From: Candidatus Omnitrophota bacterium
Lineage (GTDB): Bacteria; Omnitrophota; Gorgyraeia; Zapsychrales; Fredricksoniimonadaceae
Length of the DNA: 36,275 nucleotides
Direction of reading: 5' to 3'
Assembly: GCA_903836515.1 (NCBI GenBank)
Contig: CAILQW010000031.1
Coordinates: 1-36,275 of the forward strand
Shown here in pieces: positions 26,390-35,534 of the stretch; within the stretch, counting starts at the first letter, position 1; every line of letters starts with the position of its first letter. The translations under genes were made by a program, and so were the position numbers. The notes under the pieces were generated by a model. It saw only the letters and a list, made by a program, of their open reading frames with translations. It was not told the origin of the DNA and did not search any database.

Positions 26390-26688
26390 AACGCGCGGTC
26401 GATGCCGTCCTGGATGCGTTTTTTGGCTGTGTCGGTCAATTTTTCATCGGAAGCCGGCGGGGTGCCGTGAAGGAATTCTTCGTGGCGGATAAAAATAGCA
26501 CGGAGCGCTTTGATCTGACGGCCGTAAAACGTGCATGTGCGGCACCACACGAGGTGCAAGCGCATGGATACGCACTCACGGAAGGAAAGGCGGCGTTCAA
26601 AGGAGAGCGACACCAGAAGGGCCGCCTGTTTGCACGACAGACGCAAAGGTGTTTTTGATGGTTTTTCCAGGTCCAGGGATGTCTTCAT
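26386..26688 (-). CDS. Small zinc-binding anti-sigma-like protein
   Basis: The 100-residue form starts at the ATG at 26688, overlapping the sigma-factor stop as ATGA. It carries Cys19, then His45, Cys49 and Cys52 in RLHLVWCRTC, the H...C..C arrangement of zinc-binding anti-sigma (zf-HC2/ZAS) domains, inside a helical stretch SFERRLSFRECVSMRLHL. No membrane segment follows, so it would be a soluble anti-sigma. Position immediately after an ECF sigma gene supports the role. A longer frame of 110 codons would overlap the sigma gene by 34 bases and is less likely. Confidence 0.82.
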   Translation of the reverse strand: MKTSLDLEKPSKTPLRLSCKQAALLVSLSFERRLSFRECVSMRLHLVWCRTCTFYGRQIKALRAIFIRHEEFLHGTPPASDEKLTDTAKKRIQDGIDRAL

Positions 26689-27290
26689 TTCTTCTCGAAC
26701 CAGTTCCTTTCCAGGCATTCACGCAACTGGAGCCGTGCGCGGTGCAGCATAACCCATAAATTCGTCGGCGTGATGCCCAGCTCCTTACAAATGGCGGCGG
26801 TATCCATGTCATCCACTTCCCGCATGGCAAACGCACCGGCGGTCGGCCCGGGAAGCTTTTGCAGGCACCCGTGCAGGGTCGTCCAGAATTCCTTGGATAC
26901 CAGAGTGGCCTGCTGGTCGGGCATCCAGTCCTTGGGATATTTGCGGGGATTCTCCAGGGCATCGTAAAACGAGTCGATGGTCCGTTCTTCTTCCCCGAAA
27001 AAATCCTGCAGGTCGGTCACAGGACGCTCCCTGAAATCCTTGCGGTAATGGTCAATGATCTTGTGCTTAAGGATACCCACCATCCAGGTGCGCTCGCTGG
27101 AACGCCCGTTAAAAGACGCACGGCCCTTCAGCGCGGCCAAAAAAGTTTCCTGGACCATATTCTCGGCGGTATCACGGTCGCGCAGGCGCATCATGGCATA
27201 ACGGAACAGATAATCGCCGTGGTCGCGGACCCATGTCTCAGGGGAAGAAACCTGTTGCGGATAAGGCGTATGGCTGGCTTTCTCGGTCAT
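26685..27290 (-). CDS. ECF-type sigma-70 factor
   Basis: The 201 residues contain sigma region 2 (about 28-100, with YLFRYAMMRLRDRDTAENMV and later RTWMVGILKHKIIDHYRK) and region 4 (about 142-193, with MDTAAICKELGITPTNLWVM and HRARLQLRECLE, a helix-turn-helix). The long linker (about 104-136) contains many acidic residues. No region 1 or 3 is present, so this is an extracytoplasmic-function sigma. It overlaps the TPR lipoprotein gene upstream by four bases and the anti-sigma downstream by four. Target promoters cannot be assigned from this window. Confidence 0.93.
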   Translation of the reverse strand: MTEKASHTPYPQQVSSPETWVRDHGDYLFRYAMMRLRDRDTAENMVQETFLAALKGRASFNGRSSERTWMVGILKHKIIDHYRKDFRERPVTDLQDFFGEEERTIDSFYDALENPRKYPKDWMPDQQATLVSKEFWTTLHGCLQKLPGPTAGAFAMREVDDMDTAAICKELGITPTNLWVMLHRARLQLRECLERNWFEKK

Positions 27291-27706
27291 GGCTGATCCT
27301 TGATCTGCTTGATACGCAGCATGGCCTGCGCGCCCCAGAAATCCTGGTCGCCATAGCTGGTCACGATACGATTATACAGCGCCAGCGCTTCCTTGGTGTC
27401 GCCTGTCATCTGGTAACAATGGCCAAGGTAATACAGCGCCACCCGTAGAACCAAGCTGTCGGGGTACTGCCCCACATAGGTGTGGAAAAGATCCCTGGCC
27501 CTGGCATACTGCCCGCGCTGGTAATACGCCATCGCCTTGTCATACAACGCCGAGGCCGATCCATACTGCGCCGGCAGCGACGCATCTTCATCCGGAGTCA
27601 GCAGCGCACATCCGGCAACAAAGGCCCCAGACAACGCCCCGCACACGCCCAGGACAACCGGCAGCCGCAGCTGCGCCTTAACTCTTGCCCATTTCCAGGG
27701 AAACAT
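27287..27706 (-). CDS. TPR lipoprotein
   Basis: From the ATG at 27706 the product has 139 residues, with a basic N-terminus, a hydrophobic stretch LPVVLGVCGALSGAFVAGC and a lipobox cysteine at residue 33, so it should be lipidated. The rest holds TPR-like helices: SALYDKAMAYYQRGQYARAR, LYYLGHCYQMTGDTKEALAL. It resembles the YbgF/BamD class of outer-membrane lipoproteins in layout only. The start overlaps the yceI end by 29 bases (an ATG at 27718 would overlap by 41), and neither has a good ribosome site, so the exact start is uncertain. Lgt and LspA encoded in this window could process it. Confidence 0.78.
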   Translation of the reverse strand: MFPWKWARVKAQLRLPVVLGVCGALSGAFVAGCALLTPDEDASLPAQYGSASALYDKAMAYYQRGQYARARDLFHTYVGQYPDSLVLRVALYYLGHCYQMTGDTKEALALYNRIVTSYGDQDFWGAQAMLRIKQIKDQP

Positions 27707-28274
27707 TGACGTCCACATCGTTGGAGATCATGAGGCCCCCGTTATCCAGGACCTTGTTCCACTTGACATTGTAATCCTGACGGTTCACCACAATATGGGT
27801 CTCAAACCCCAGCCCGATACCGCCGGTCATAGGATTTTTCACAGGGCCCAGGACCGTCACAGGGATATTGATCCCGCGCGTCACATCCTTCATGGTCAGA
27901 TCCCCTGTCACGATGTAAATATTCCCTTCGCCCTTAACGATCTTCGTGCTTTTAAACGTGATCAAGGGATACTTTTCCGCATCGAAGAAATCGGCACTGC
28001 GCAGATGGTGGTCGCGCTGTTCGTTGCGGGTGTTGATGCTATCGGTCTTGATCGTGATATCGATCTTCGATCCGGCCAGGTCTTCGGGAGAGAACAAAAT
28101 AACGCTGTCGATATTATCGAACACGCCGTTAGTCCTGGAAAGCATCATGTGGGTCACGCCAAACCCGATAGACGAATGCACCTTGTCCAGCGTGTACGTA
28201 TCGGCCGCCAACGCTGCCGTGGCACACAACACACACATCCCCGCGCTCAATAAAAACATCCATGAATTTCTCAT
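27678..28274 (-). CDS. YceI-family periplasmic protein
   Basis: The 198 residues begin with a signal peptide (about 1-23, ending ALAAD) and continue with the YceI lipocalin-like beta-barrel: YTLDKVHSSIGFGVTHM, DNIDSVILF, SINTRNEQRDHHLRS.DFFD, YPLITFKST and VTGDLTMKDVTRGINIPV. Members bind isoprenoid or other lipids in the periplasm and are linked to stress responses. GGAGGTGATGT directly precedes the ATG at 28274, the strongest ribosome site in this block. It lies 29 bases after trpB2 and leads the overlapping run to the DUF4380 gene. Confidence 0.93.
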   Translation of the reverse strand: MRNSWMFLLSAGMCVLCATAALAADTYTLDKVHSSIGFGVTHMMLSRTNGVFDNIDSVILFSPEDLAGSKIDITIKTDSINTRNEQRDHHLRSADFFDAEKYPLITFKSTKIVKGEGNIYIVTGDLTMKDVTRGINIPVTVLGPVKNPMTGGIGLGFETHIVVNRQDYNVKWNKVLDNGGLMISNDVDVNVSLEMGKS

Positions 28275-28303
28275 ACATCACCTCCGTTATTCCAAAAAAC
28301 ACA

Positions 28304-29695
28304 TCACCATTTCCCCGTCTTGCGCGCCGGCGCTTGATGAGCCCGCTGAACACGCGCCAGGGATTTCTTTATTTCCTCCAGGGGGACCTTCGAACTCTCG
28401 AGCTTCCCGCCCAGGTATTTGTCATAACCCGACAGATCCAGCAACCCATGCCCGCTCAAGTTGAACAGGATGACCTTTTCCCTTCCTTCTTTCCGGGCCT
28501 TGTTGGCCTCTTCGATGACCGCGGCCACCGCATTCGATGTCTCGGGCGCGATCACAAAACCTTCGGTCCTGGCCCAGAGGATCGCGGCCTCGTAGCTGTG
28601 CAGCTGATCCACCGCACGCGGGCGCATCAAACCTTCGACGATAGCCTGGCTCACCAGGGGCGCCATACCGTGATACCGCAGCCCGCCGGCATGGATCGCG
28701 GGCGGGATGAACATATGCCCCAGGGTGTGCATGGGCAACAGCGGCGTCATCCGGGCCACATCCCCGTGGTCATAGGCAAAACGCCCTTTGGTCATTTTAG
28801 GACAGGCCGCAGACTCGACGGGAATAATATCGATCTTCGCGCCGTTGATCTTTTCACGCGTGAAGGGAAAAGCAATGCCCGCGAAATTACTCCCCCCGCC
28901 GGCACACCCGATCACCACATCCGGATTCCCGATCCCCGCCTTTTTCAACTGCTTTTGCGCTTCCAGGCCGATGATGGTCTGATGCAACAACACATGATTG
29001 AGCACACTGCCCAAGGCATAACGCGTCTTGCCCGATTTATCCGTCACGGCCTGCTCGATCGCCTCGCTGATGGCGATCCCCAGGCTCCCGGGCGTGTCGG
29101 GCATCTCTTTAAGGATCATCCGTCCGGCCTGGGTTTCGTTCGAGGGGCTCGCCACGCAATTGGCATTCCATAAATTCATCATGATCTTGCGCAGGGGCTT
29201 TTGCTCAAAACTCACCCGTACCATGAACACCTTGCACTCCAAACCAAAAACATGGCAGGCATACGCCAGCGCCGTACCCCACTGGCCGGCTCCGGTCTCG
29301 GTGGTGATGCGCTTGATGCCAAACTGCTTGTTGTACCACGCCTGGGCGACAGCTGTATTGGTCTTGTGACTGCCTGAAGGCGAAATGCTTTCATCCTTGT
29401 AATAAATTTTCGCCGGAGTTTTCAAGAACCGCTCCAGGTTGACCGCGCGCCGCAAGGGCGAAGGCCGCCACTGGTAAAGGGTCTGGCGGATCTCATCGGG
29501 AATAGCGATCCAGCGTTTGGTGCTCATCTCCTGATCGATCAAATTCCTGGGAAACACCGCCTCCAGCATCGCCGGTTCCAGCGGTTTGCCGTCAGGCAAT
29601 AAAGGCGGCAGCATCGGCGTGGGAAGATCCGCCGCCAGGTTGTACCACTGGCGGGGCATGTCTTTTTCGTCGAGAAAGATTTTGATCTGGTCCAT
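28304..29695 (-). CDS. trpB: Tryptophan synthase beta-like protein, TrpB2 type
   Basis: TrpB joins indole and serine to make tryptophan, using pyridoxal phosphate. The 463 residues are longer than classical TrpB (about 400) because of an N-terminal extension typical of TrpB2 forms (WYNLAADLP). The cofactor lysine is Lys111 in SGSHKTNTAVAQ; TETGAGQWG and the phosphate-binding GCAGGGSNF follow. TrpB2 enzymes often act without a partner TrpA, and none is present here. A candidate promoter lies upstream (29738-29766). The gene is divergent from metH. Confidence 0.93.
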   Translation of the reverse strand: MDQIKIFLDEKDMPRQWYNLAADLPTPMLPPLLPDGKPLEPAMLEAVFPRNLIDQEMSTKRWIAIPDEIRQTLYQWRPSPLRRAVNLERFLKTPAKIYYKDESISPSGSHKTNTAVAQAWYNKQFGIKRITTETGAGQWGTALAYACHVFGLECKVFMVRVSFEQKPLRKIMMNLWNANCVASPSNETQAGRMILKEMPDTPGSLGIAISEAIEQAVTDKSGKTRYALGSVLNHVLLHQTIIGLEAQKQLKKAGIGNPDVVIGCAGGGSNFAGIAFPFTREKINGAKIDIIPVESAACPKMTKGRFAYDHGDVARMTPLLPMHTLGHMFIPPAIHAGGLRYHGMAPLVSQAIVEGLMRPRAVDQLHSYEAAILWARTEGFVIAPETSNAVAAVIEEANKARKEGREKVILFNLSGHGLLDLSGYDKYLGGKLESSKVPLEEIKKSLARVQRAHQAPARKTGKW

Positions 29696-29737
29696 GGGAT
29701 CCCCGGAGATTGAAAAAATTCTTAACGGCTATCCCTT

Positions 29738-29766
29738 ATTATATGCAAGGGGGAGCATACGTCCAA
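29738..29766 (-). promoter_or_regulatory. Candidate promoter for trpB2
   Basis: On the minus strand TTGGAC (29766-29761) and a perfect TATAAT (29743-29738) are separated by 17 bases. The leader to the trpB ATG would be about 36 bases. It is divergent from the metH candidate promoter about 40 bases away. Confidence 0.5.
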
Positions 29767-29806
29767 TAAAGAGTTTTAATGAGGCAATACGCAAGAAACT
29801 ACTTAA

Positions 29807-29835
29807 TTGACTTTAATATATATTTCCATTATCGT
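29807..29835 (+). promoter_or_regulatory. Candidate promoter for metH, possibly leaderless
   Basis: TTGACT (29807-29812) and TATCGT (29830-29835) are separated by 17 bases. The metH ATG begins seven bases after the -10-like box, where transcription would start, and there is no ribosome site in the TTTAAGCC before the ATG. Box similarity is moderate, so the site is tentative. Confidence 0.4.
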
Positions 29836-29842
29836 TTAAGCC

Positions 29843-32800
29843 ATGAATAACTTAACCCGCAATCATCCCATCGCCCGGCTTTTGCGCGAGCGCATCCTGA
29901 TCCTCGACGGAGCCATGGGCACCATGATCCAGCGCCATCATCTGGGCGAAGCGGATTATCGCGGCGCGCGCTTTGCGGACTGGGCCGTAGACCTTAAAGG
30001 CAATAACGACCTTTTATCTCTCACCCGGCCTGACATCATTGCCGGCATCCACACGCTTTACCTTGAAGCGGGCGCGGATATCATCGAGACGAACACCTTC
30101 AACGCCAATGCGATCAGCATGGCGGATTATCATATGGAGAGCCTGGTCCATGAACTGAACGCGGCTTCCGCCCGTATCGCCCGCGGCGTGGCGGATGCCA
30201 TGACCCGCCAGAATCCGTCCCGACCGCGCTTTGTCGCCGGATCGATCGGGCCGACCAACCGCACGGCCTCCATGTCCCCTAACGTCAATGACCCGTCGTT
30301 CCGCGCGGTCGATTTCGACCGCCTGGCCGATGCTTACACCCTGCAGATCAAAGGACTGGCTGAAGGCGGGGTTGATCTTCTGCTCATCGAAACTATTTTT
30401 GACACCTTGAACGCCAAGGCCGCGATCCATGCCGCGCTTGCTTACAATGCTGGCGCCAAAAACCCCCTGCCCATCATGATCTCGGGGACCATCACGGATG
30501 CCTCGGGCCGCACCCTTTCGGGCCAAACCGCGGAAGCCTTCTGGGTCTCTGTCCAGCACGCAGAGCCTTTGGCCATCGGGTTTAATTGCGCGCTTGGCGC
30601 CAAAGATATGATCCCGCACATCGAAACCCTGGCCAGGATCGCCGATACCTTCATCAGCGCTTACCCCAACGCCGGGCTTCCCGACCAGTTCGGCCAATAC
30701 ACCCAGACACCCGATCAAATGGCCGTGCTGGTGGCTGCCATGGCCCAACGCGGGTTTGTGAATATCCTGGGCGGATGCTGCGGGTCAACGCCCGACCATA
30801 TCCGCGCTATTACCCGCACGGTCAAGGATATCCCGCCGCGGGCGATCCCGGCCATCGTTCCGCAATCCAATTACAGCGGCCTGGAACCTTTGTTCATCAA
30901 GGATCCTGTCCAGGCTCCGGAAGAAACCCGGCCGGTCGCCGCCTTCATCAACATCGGCGAGCGCACCAATGTCACAGGGTCCAAGAAATTTTCGAAGCTT
31001 ATCATTGACGGAAAATATGACGAGGCGCTCGCGGTAGCCCGCCAGCAGGTGGAAGCCGGCGCCCAGATCATCGACATCAACATGGACGATGCCATGATCG
31101 ACAGCAAGGCCGCCATGGTGAAATTCCTGAACCTCGCCATGAGCGAACCCGATATCGCGCGGGTGCCGGTCATGATCGATTCATCCACATGGGATGTGCT
31201 TGAGGCGGGCCTCAAATGCCTCCAGGGCAAGGCCATTGTCAATTCGATCTCCCTCAAGGAAGGGGAAGATATTTTCAAGGCCCAGGCCCAAAAGATCAAA
31301 GCCTATGGCGCCGCCGCGGTGGTCATGGCCTTTGACGAAGACGGCCAGGCGGATACCCGTGCGCGCAAGGTCGCCATCTGCCGCCGCGCCTACGACATCC
31401 TGACCCGTGAGGTCGGCTTCCCGCCGGAAGACATCATCTTTGACCCGAATATCTTTGCCGTGGCCACGGGGATCGACACCCACAACAATTACGCGGTGGA
31501 TTTCATCGAAGCTGTGCGGGAAATCAAGCGCACCCTGCCCTACTGCCGCGTTTCTGGCGGGGTCAGCAATGTGTCCTTCTCGTTCCGCGGCAACGACACG
31601 GTCCGCGAAGCGATGCATGCGGTTTTCCTTTATCATGCCGTCAAGGCCGGGCTCGACATGGGCATTGTCAATGCCGGCATGCTCGCTGTGTATGAAGAGA
31701 TCCCCCCGGAACTCCTCGTCTTGGTCGAAGACGTCATCCTCAACCGCCATAACGATGCCACCGAAAAGCTCGTGGCCTTCGCGGAAAAGCTCAAAGCCCG
31801 CGGCCCTAAGGCCGTGGAAGACCAAAGCTGGCGTCATGCGCCGCTGGAAGAACGCCTGACCCACAGCCTCGTCAAGGGTCTGACAGACTTCATTGAAGCG
31901 GATATCGCCGAGGCCCTTCAAAAATACCCGCGCGCCCTTTCCATCATCGAAGGCCCCCTCATGCAGGGCATGAACCATGTGGGCGATCTTTTCGGCGAAG
32001 GGAAAATGTTTTTGCCCCAGGTCGTCAAAAGCGCACGCGTGATGAAGAAAGCCGTGGCCTGCCTTCAGCCGGCCATCGAGCAAGGCAAGGACACCGGCAT
32101 AACAACCGCAGGACGCATCCTCCTGGCCACGGTCAAAGGCGATGTGCACGACATCGGCAAAAATATCGCGGGCGTTGTCCTGGCCTGTAACAATTTTGAG
32201 ATCATCGACCTGGGGGTCATGGTATCGGCGCAAACCATTCTCGCCAAAGCCAGGGAACTGAAAGCCGACATCATCGGTCTGTCAGGGCTCATCACCCCCT
32301 CGCTCGATGAAATGGTGAAGATCGCCGGCGCCATGGAAAAAGAAGGCTTCACCATCCCCCTCACCATCGGCGGCGCCACCACATCGGAAAATCATACAGC
32401 TGTCAAGATCGCGCCCTGCTACAGCGGGCCTGTGGTGCACATGAAAGACGCCTCCCGGAGTGTTGCGGCATGCCGCAGCCTCATGGACCCAAAAACCCGG
32501 GGCGCCTTCATTGCGTCCCATACCGCACGGCAGGAAGCACTGCGCCACACCTTCGCACAGGAACGCGCGGCCTGGCAGCTTGTGCCACTGACCGAGGCGC
32601 GTCACGGTAAATTGATAAGCCACTGGCCCAACGTTCCGGTCACGCCGCCATCTTTTTTAGGTGTTAAATCATTGAAGGACTTTGATATCCGCGAAATCCG
32701 TCCCTACATTGACTGGTCATTCTTCTTTTATGCGTGGGGGTTTAAAGGGCGATATCCGGCGATCCAGAAGGACGTCAACATGGGGGCCGAAGTCGCCACA

Positions 32801-33550
32801 CTTTATGCCGATGCCCAAGCCATGCTGGATGAGATCATCGCCAAAAGGCTCCTCTCCTGCCAGGGCGTCATCGGACTTTTTCCGGCCAACAGTGTGGGGG
32901 ACGATATCGAGGTTTACACGGATGAAACGCGCACGGTCAACGCGGCATCCTTCTTTACCCTGCGCCAACAGGTCAAGAAAACGGGGACGGGTGAAGCCTT
33001 CTATGCCCTGGCCGATTTTATAGCCCCCAAGACCACAGGGATCAGGGACCACATTGGCGCTTTCGCGGCCACGGCCGGGATCGGCATGGAGGAAGCCATC
33101 CGGCATGTGGATAACGATACGTACAAGGTCATGCTGCTCAAAACCCTCGCCGACCGCCTGGCCGAAGCGTTCACGGAAGTTTTGCACGCCAAAGTGCGCC
33201 GCCAGTACTGGGGTTACGCGCCGGATGAAAATCTTTCCCCTGAGGATATCCTGGCAGCCAAATACCGCGGCATCCGCCCCGCGCCCGGCTACCCCGCCTG
33301 CCCGGATCATACGGAAAAGATCACCCTGTTCAAACTCCTCAACGCCCAGGCGCTGACCGGCATCAAACTTACCGAAACCTTCATGATGATGCCCGCGGCC
33401 TCGGTCTGCGGCCTCTATTTGGCCCATCCCGCCGCCCGCTACTTCCCCATCGGACAGATCGACAATGCCCAGCTGGAAGACTACGCCAGGCGCAAAAGCA
33501 TGCCCATCGCCGAAGCCCGCCAATGGCTGGCGCCGATCCTGCATGCGTAA
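29843..33550 (+). CDS. metH: Cobalamin-dependent methionine synthase
   Basis: MetH transfers the methyl group of methyltetrahydrofolate to homocysteine through cobalamin. The 1235 residues cover all four modules: homocysteine domain (about 10-330, zinc ligands Cys249, Cys312, Cys313), folate domain (about 365-630, [15 protein letters not shown]), cobalamin domain (about 665-900; axial His769 in DVHDIG at 767-772), and the C-terminal reactivation domain (about 930-1235, with [12 protein letters not shown] and AASVCGLYL). Numbering is close to E. coli MetH (Cys247, Cys310, Cys311, His759). It is the only plus-strand gene. Only the 147-base gap lies upstream; no cobalamin or S-adenosylmethionine riboswitch was recognised there. 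Confidence 0.98.
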   Translation: MNNLTRNHPIARLLRERILILDGAMGTMIQRHHLGEADYRGARFADWAVDLKGNNDLLSLTRPDIIAGIHTLYLEAGADIIETNTFNANAISMADYHMESLVHELNAASARIARGVADAMTRQNPSRPRFVAGSIGPTNRTASMSPNVNDPSFRAVDFDRLADAYTLQIKGLAEGGVDLLLIETIFDTLNAKAAIHAALAYNAGAKNPLPIMISGTITDASGRTLSGQTAEAFWVSVQHAEPLAIGFNCALGAKDMIPHIETLARIADTFISAYPNAGLPDQFGQYTQTPDQMAVLVAAMAQRGFVNILGGCCGSTPDHIRAITRTVKDIPPRAIPAIVPQSNYSGLEPLFIKDPVQAPEETRPVAAFINIGERTNVTGSKKFSKLIIDGKYDEALAVARQQVEAGAQIIDINMDDAMIDSKAAMVKFLNLAMSEPDIARVPVMIDSSTWDVLEAGLKCLQGKAIVNSISLKEGEDIFKAQAQKIKAYGAAAVVMAFDEDGQADTRARKVAICRRAYDILTREVGFPPEDIIFDPNIFAVATGIDTHNNYAVDFIEAVREIKRTLPYCRVSGGVSNVSFSFRGNDTVREAMHAVFLYHAVKAGLDMGIVNAGMLAVYEEIPPELLVLVEDVILNRHNDATEKLVAFAEKLKARGPKAVEDQSWRHAPLEERLTHSLVKGLTDFIEADIAEALQKYPRALSIIEGPLMQGMNHVGDLFGEGKMFLPQVVKSARVMKKAVACLQPAIEQGKDTGITTAGRILLATVKGDVHDIGKNIAGVVLACNNFEIIDLGVMVSAQTILAKARELKADIIGLSGLITPSLDEMVKIAGAMEKEGFTIPLTIGGATTSENHTAVKIAPCYSGPVVHMKDASRSVAACRSLMDPKTRGAFIASHTARQEALRHTFAQERAAWQLVPLTEARHGKLISHWPNVPVTPPSFLGVKSLKDFDIREIRPYIDWSFFFYAWGFKGRYPAIQKDVNMGAEVATLYADAQAMLDEIIAKRLLSCQGVIGLFPANSVGDDIEVYTDETRTVNAASFFTLRQQVKKTGTGEAFYALADFIAPKTTGIRDHIGAFAATAGIGMEEAIRHVDNDTYKVMLLKTLADRLAEAFTEVLHAKVRRQYWGYAPDENLSPEDILAAKYRGIRPAPGYPACPDHTEKITLFKLLNAQALTGIKLTETFMMMPAASVCGLYLAHPAARYFPIGQIDNAQLEDYARRKSMPIAEARQWLAPILHA

Positions 33551-33575
33551 ACGATCTTTTTGATTTTACAAACGA

Positions 33576-33839
33576 TCAGGATGGGTCGATACCGCAGACA
33601 GCAATACGCAAATGATCATACAAAAATTCAGGCGCCAGATCCGCGCCATTATCCCATACAATCGTACGCATCAGGGGATCGACTTTTACCGTCTTGAACA
33701 ATAAGACATCCTTAAGGGGGCCAAAGACATCGCCTTCAAGTTCGTCAGCAAGATTAATTTCACCTGAAGCCCCGTCATTAAAGACGACATACAGTACATA
33801 GTCATGAAGGTATTGAACACGGTTGACATGAAGAATCAT
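33576..33839 (-). CDS. DUF2442 protein
   Basis: The 87-residue protein matches the short DUF2442 style: VLYVVFNDGASGEINLADEL, then FGPLKD and a late VWDNGADLAPEFLYD. Proteins of this family are often encoded beside DUF4160 proteins in toxin-antitoxin-like pairs of unproven function. Four bases separate it from the DUF4160 stop, and GGAATAAACAT precedes its ATG at 33839. It runs convergently with metH, whose end is only 25 bases away with no clear terminator between. Confidence 0.85.
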   Translation of the reverse strand: MILHVNRVQYLHDYVLYVVFNDGASGEINLADELEGDVFGPLKDVLLFKTVKVDPLMRTIVWDNGADLAPEFLYDHLRIAVCGIDPS

Positions 33840-33843
33840 ATGT

Positions 33844-34101
33844 TTATTCCAATGGCTTGATAGGAAAAAGTTGTTTCTTGTTAATAGCCAATTCCCATTC
33901 TTTTCTTAATTCATCCTGATGAATTTGACGCCACTCCTGAACAAGCCCCAAAGCACGTCTTGACATACTGCCGGTCACTTGACCACTTTCAATGTCGACA
34001 ATGACTTCATCATCACCATAACGGGCATGGAAATGTGCCGGCGCATGCTCACGCCAGAAAATGTAAATCACTATCCCATAAAACTGACTAATAATTGGCA
34101 T
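33844..34101 (-). CDS. DUF4160 protein
   Basis: The 85 residues carry the DUF4160 signature: an N-terminal IVIYIFWREHAPAHFHARY, then VDIESGQV and ALGLVQEWRQIHQDEL. The upstream region is AT-rich (34102-34185) with no confident promoter or ribosome site. The gene is coupled by position to the DUF2442 gene, the usual partner. Confidence 0.87.
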   Translation of the reverse strand: MPIISQFYGIVIYIFWREHAPAHFHARYGDDEVIVDIESGQVTGSMSRRALGLVQEWRQIHQDELRKEWELAINKKQLFPIKPLE

Positions 34102-34185
34102 ATCAATAACCGTGAAAAATTTTAATTCTTGATGAATAATGCTTCATAAGTTTAACATAAGAAACTATAAAATAAATCTTTTTAA

Positions 34186-34217
34186 ACGGGTGTGCAGGTT
34201 AGACCCGCTACACACCA
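34186..34217. repeat. Imperfect hairpin of the TTAGACCCGC family
   Basis: GGGTGTG and CACACC arms flank CAGGTTAGACCCGC. It is a relaxed member of the GGGCGGGTC repeat family and has a sister at 35866-35886. It lies downstream of the LamG gene and upstream of the DUF4160 gene. The rest of the 34102-34284 region is AT-rich and holds the readable tail of the LamG gene. Confidence 0.5.
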
Positions 34218-34462
34218 AGAGAATCTACCTGATCACGGCGTTGCGGATGATCGTTCCCCTGATCTTCGTCGGGCCGCCGTTGTTCTAAAGTGCCGTGACA
34301 TCTGTCTGGGTCAAGGCGCGGTTGTAGATGCGGACGTCATCGATGGAGCCTTTCCACAAATAAGTGCCACCTCCCACGAAGTTACCTATGGACCCTGCTA
34401 TAGGACTTGGTAAAGACAATACAGCGTTTCCTGTAAATGTTCCCTGCAGCATGCCATCTACA
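34198..34462 (-). repeat. Duplicated segment, copy A (3' part of LamG gene)
   Basis: This stretch is nearly identical to 35866-36132. It covers the last 59 codons of the LamG reading frame and its downstream flank. The copies differ by scattered substitutions near the start and by one inserted base in the other copy. The repeats are direct and enclose the LamG 5' part, the small ORF and hicAB. Confidence 0.9.
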
Positions 34463-35085
34463 TAAAGATAAGCATGACTGCTATCCCAGGTTCCTACGAC
34501 ATGATGCCATTCGTTATCATTATAAGTTGAGCTTGAAGAAGCCACATCTCTCGAGAAAGGAGCGAAATTAGTAAATAAATGCAAATAACCCCCTGAACCA
34601 CTAGTAGTAGCATTTGCCATCAATATCCCAATTCTATTGGCACTGATCCCAATTTCTACGACCCTTGCATTCCCATATGTTTGTGCCCCTCCTTTAATCC
34701 AAACACCGGGTGATCCTGTATTAACCACCAATGCTGTGGACGACGGGATAGACACATACTGACTGCTCGCCGGATCGAAACTCATCGCCGCAGTAGCCCT
34801 GCCAAATCTGTCCGTTGCCGCTGTCGCGCCGTGTATCGTGCCATCAATACCTTTACCACTATAATCCTTAGCATTACCATCCAGCTTCCAATGCCCCACC
34901 AACCCGGTAACGATATCAGCCGCCTGCACCGGCGTGGCCAGAAGGATAATGAATACGACGAGTGTAAGGATGGGGCCCCTGCCTGCCGGCAAACAGGTCA
35001 GACCCGTCCACAACAAATTATTTAAATGGAGTAAAGATGAAAACCATGTGGCGCGGCGCGACGTGGGAGGAATACAGAAGCTCAT
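34285..35085 (-). CDS. Secreted LamG (concanavalin A-like) domain protein, premature stop
   Basis: The 266-residue frame has a signal-like segment ILTLVVFIILLATPVQA (about 39-55) and then a LamG-type sandwich: GLVGHWKLDGNAKDYSGKG, SFDPASSQYVSIPSS, WHHVVGTWDSSHAYLYVDG and KGSIDDVRIYNRALT. Such domains bind glycans or other surfaces outside the cell. The reading frame before the signal segment includes a degenerate copy of the TGCCGGCA palindrome (encoding CLPAGRG), so the true start is unclear: the ATG at 35085 gives an odd 38-residue leader with no ribosome site. The frame ends at TAG where the sister copy has TAC (Tyr); 19 more sensible codons follow to a TAG at 34225, so the protein is probably truncated by a point mutation or sequencing error. 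Confidence 0.8.
   Translation of the reverse strand: MSFCIPPTSRRATWFSSLLHLNNLLWTGLTCLPAGRGPILTLVVFIILLATPVQAADIVTGLVGHWKLDGNAKDYSGKGIDGTIHGATAATDRFGRATAAMSFDPASSQYVSIPSSTALVVNTGSPGVWIKGGAQTYGNARVVEIGISANRIGILMANATTSGSGGYLHLFTNFAPFSRDVASSSSTYNDNEWHHVVGTWDSSHAYLYVDGMLQGTFTGNAVLSLPSPIAGSIGNFVGGGTYLWKGSIDDVRIYNRALTQTDVTAL
34979..34998. repeat. Degenerate TGCCGGCA palindrome inside LamG 5' region
   Basis: CCTGCCTGCCGGC matches one arm of the perfect palindrome at 7989; the other arm is altered to AAACAGG. It is followed by TCAGACCCG, a fragment of the second repeat family, so both types are joined here. Confidence 0.6.
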
Positions 35086-35088
35086 TGT

Positions 35089-35253
35089 TTAAGCATGGGC
35101 CATTCTCAGATGGAGCTGCCTGGACTTCCTCAACGCCGCCGCTTCCTTACGAATGGCCACGGCTATTCCATGAACAGACTTGTCCTTGCTATCTTTATAA
35201 ATAGCATCTTTCCAATCCCAAACCTGCTGAAGGGCTTTATCAACTTTCAACAT
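35089..35253 (-). CDS. Small protein of unknown function next to hicAB
   Basis: The 54-residue protein starts at the ATG at 35253, eight bases after GGGAGGTG, one of the best ribosome sites in the window. A longer frame opens 19 codons earlier without such a site. Residues 1-20 read MLKVDKALQQVWDWKDAIYK; the rest is basic and helical and ends in RQLHLRMAHA. No family was recognised with certainty. It lies 65 bases after the hicB stop, on the same strand, and three bases before the LamG frame's first ATG. Confidence 0.7.
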   Translation of the reverse strand: MLKVDKALQQVWDWKDAIYKDSKDKSVHGIAVAIRKEAAALRKSRQLHLRMAHA

Positions 35254-35318
35254 CGCCAACCACCTCCCAAGGTGTAATGACCTCGACTTTTTTATAAAAT
35301 CCGCGCGCAAGATTCATA

Positions 35319-35534
35319 TTACGCGTAAAGCAACCGGCCCTTGGGTTTCGGGATCGTGCGGCCCAATTCCTGGGCAGTCTCGATCCATTGACGCGTCACA
35401 ACCTCAACATTTTTTATCGCCTGGGCCCGGGTCGCCCCATCGGCCATGCACCCGGGAAGTTCGGGTACATCCGCGATAAAAGCACCATCATCCTTGCTCC
35501 AATAAATAATGACTTCATATCTGGAATCAGTCAT
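35319..35534 (-). CDS. hicB: HicB-family antitoxin
   Basis: HicB neutralises HicA and often represses the operon. The 71-residue form has the partial RNase H-like fold: YEVIIYWSKDDGAFIADVPELPGCMADG and the A..A..NVE....WI helix. The ATG at 35534 has GGGAG six bases upstream, while the ATG at 35540 would have that site touching it; the shorter start is preferred. No DNA-binding domain follows, so autoregulation might use HicA or another factor. It overlaps hicA by eight bases. Confidence 0.92.
   Translation of the reverse strand: MTDSRYEVIIYWSKDDGAFIADVPELPGCMADGATRAQAIKNVEVVTRQWIETAQELGRTIPKPKGRLLYA

Noticed and set aside
29696-29842. A cobalamin riboswitch upstream of metH
   Set aside because: The 147-base gap is too short and AT-rich for the usual element, and no B12-box-like sequence was recognised.
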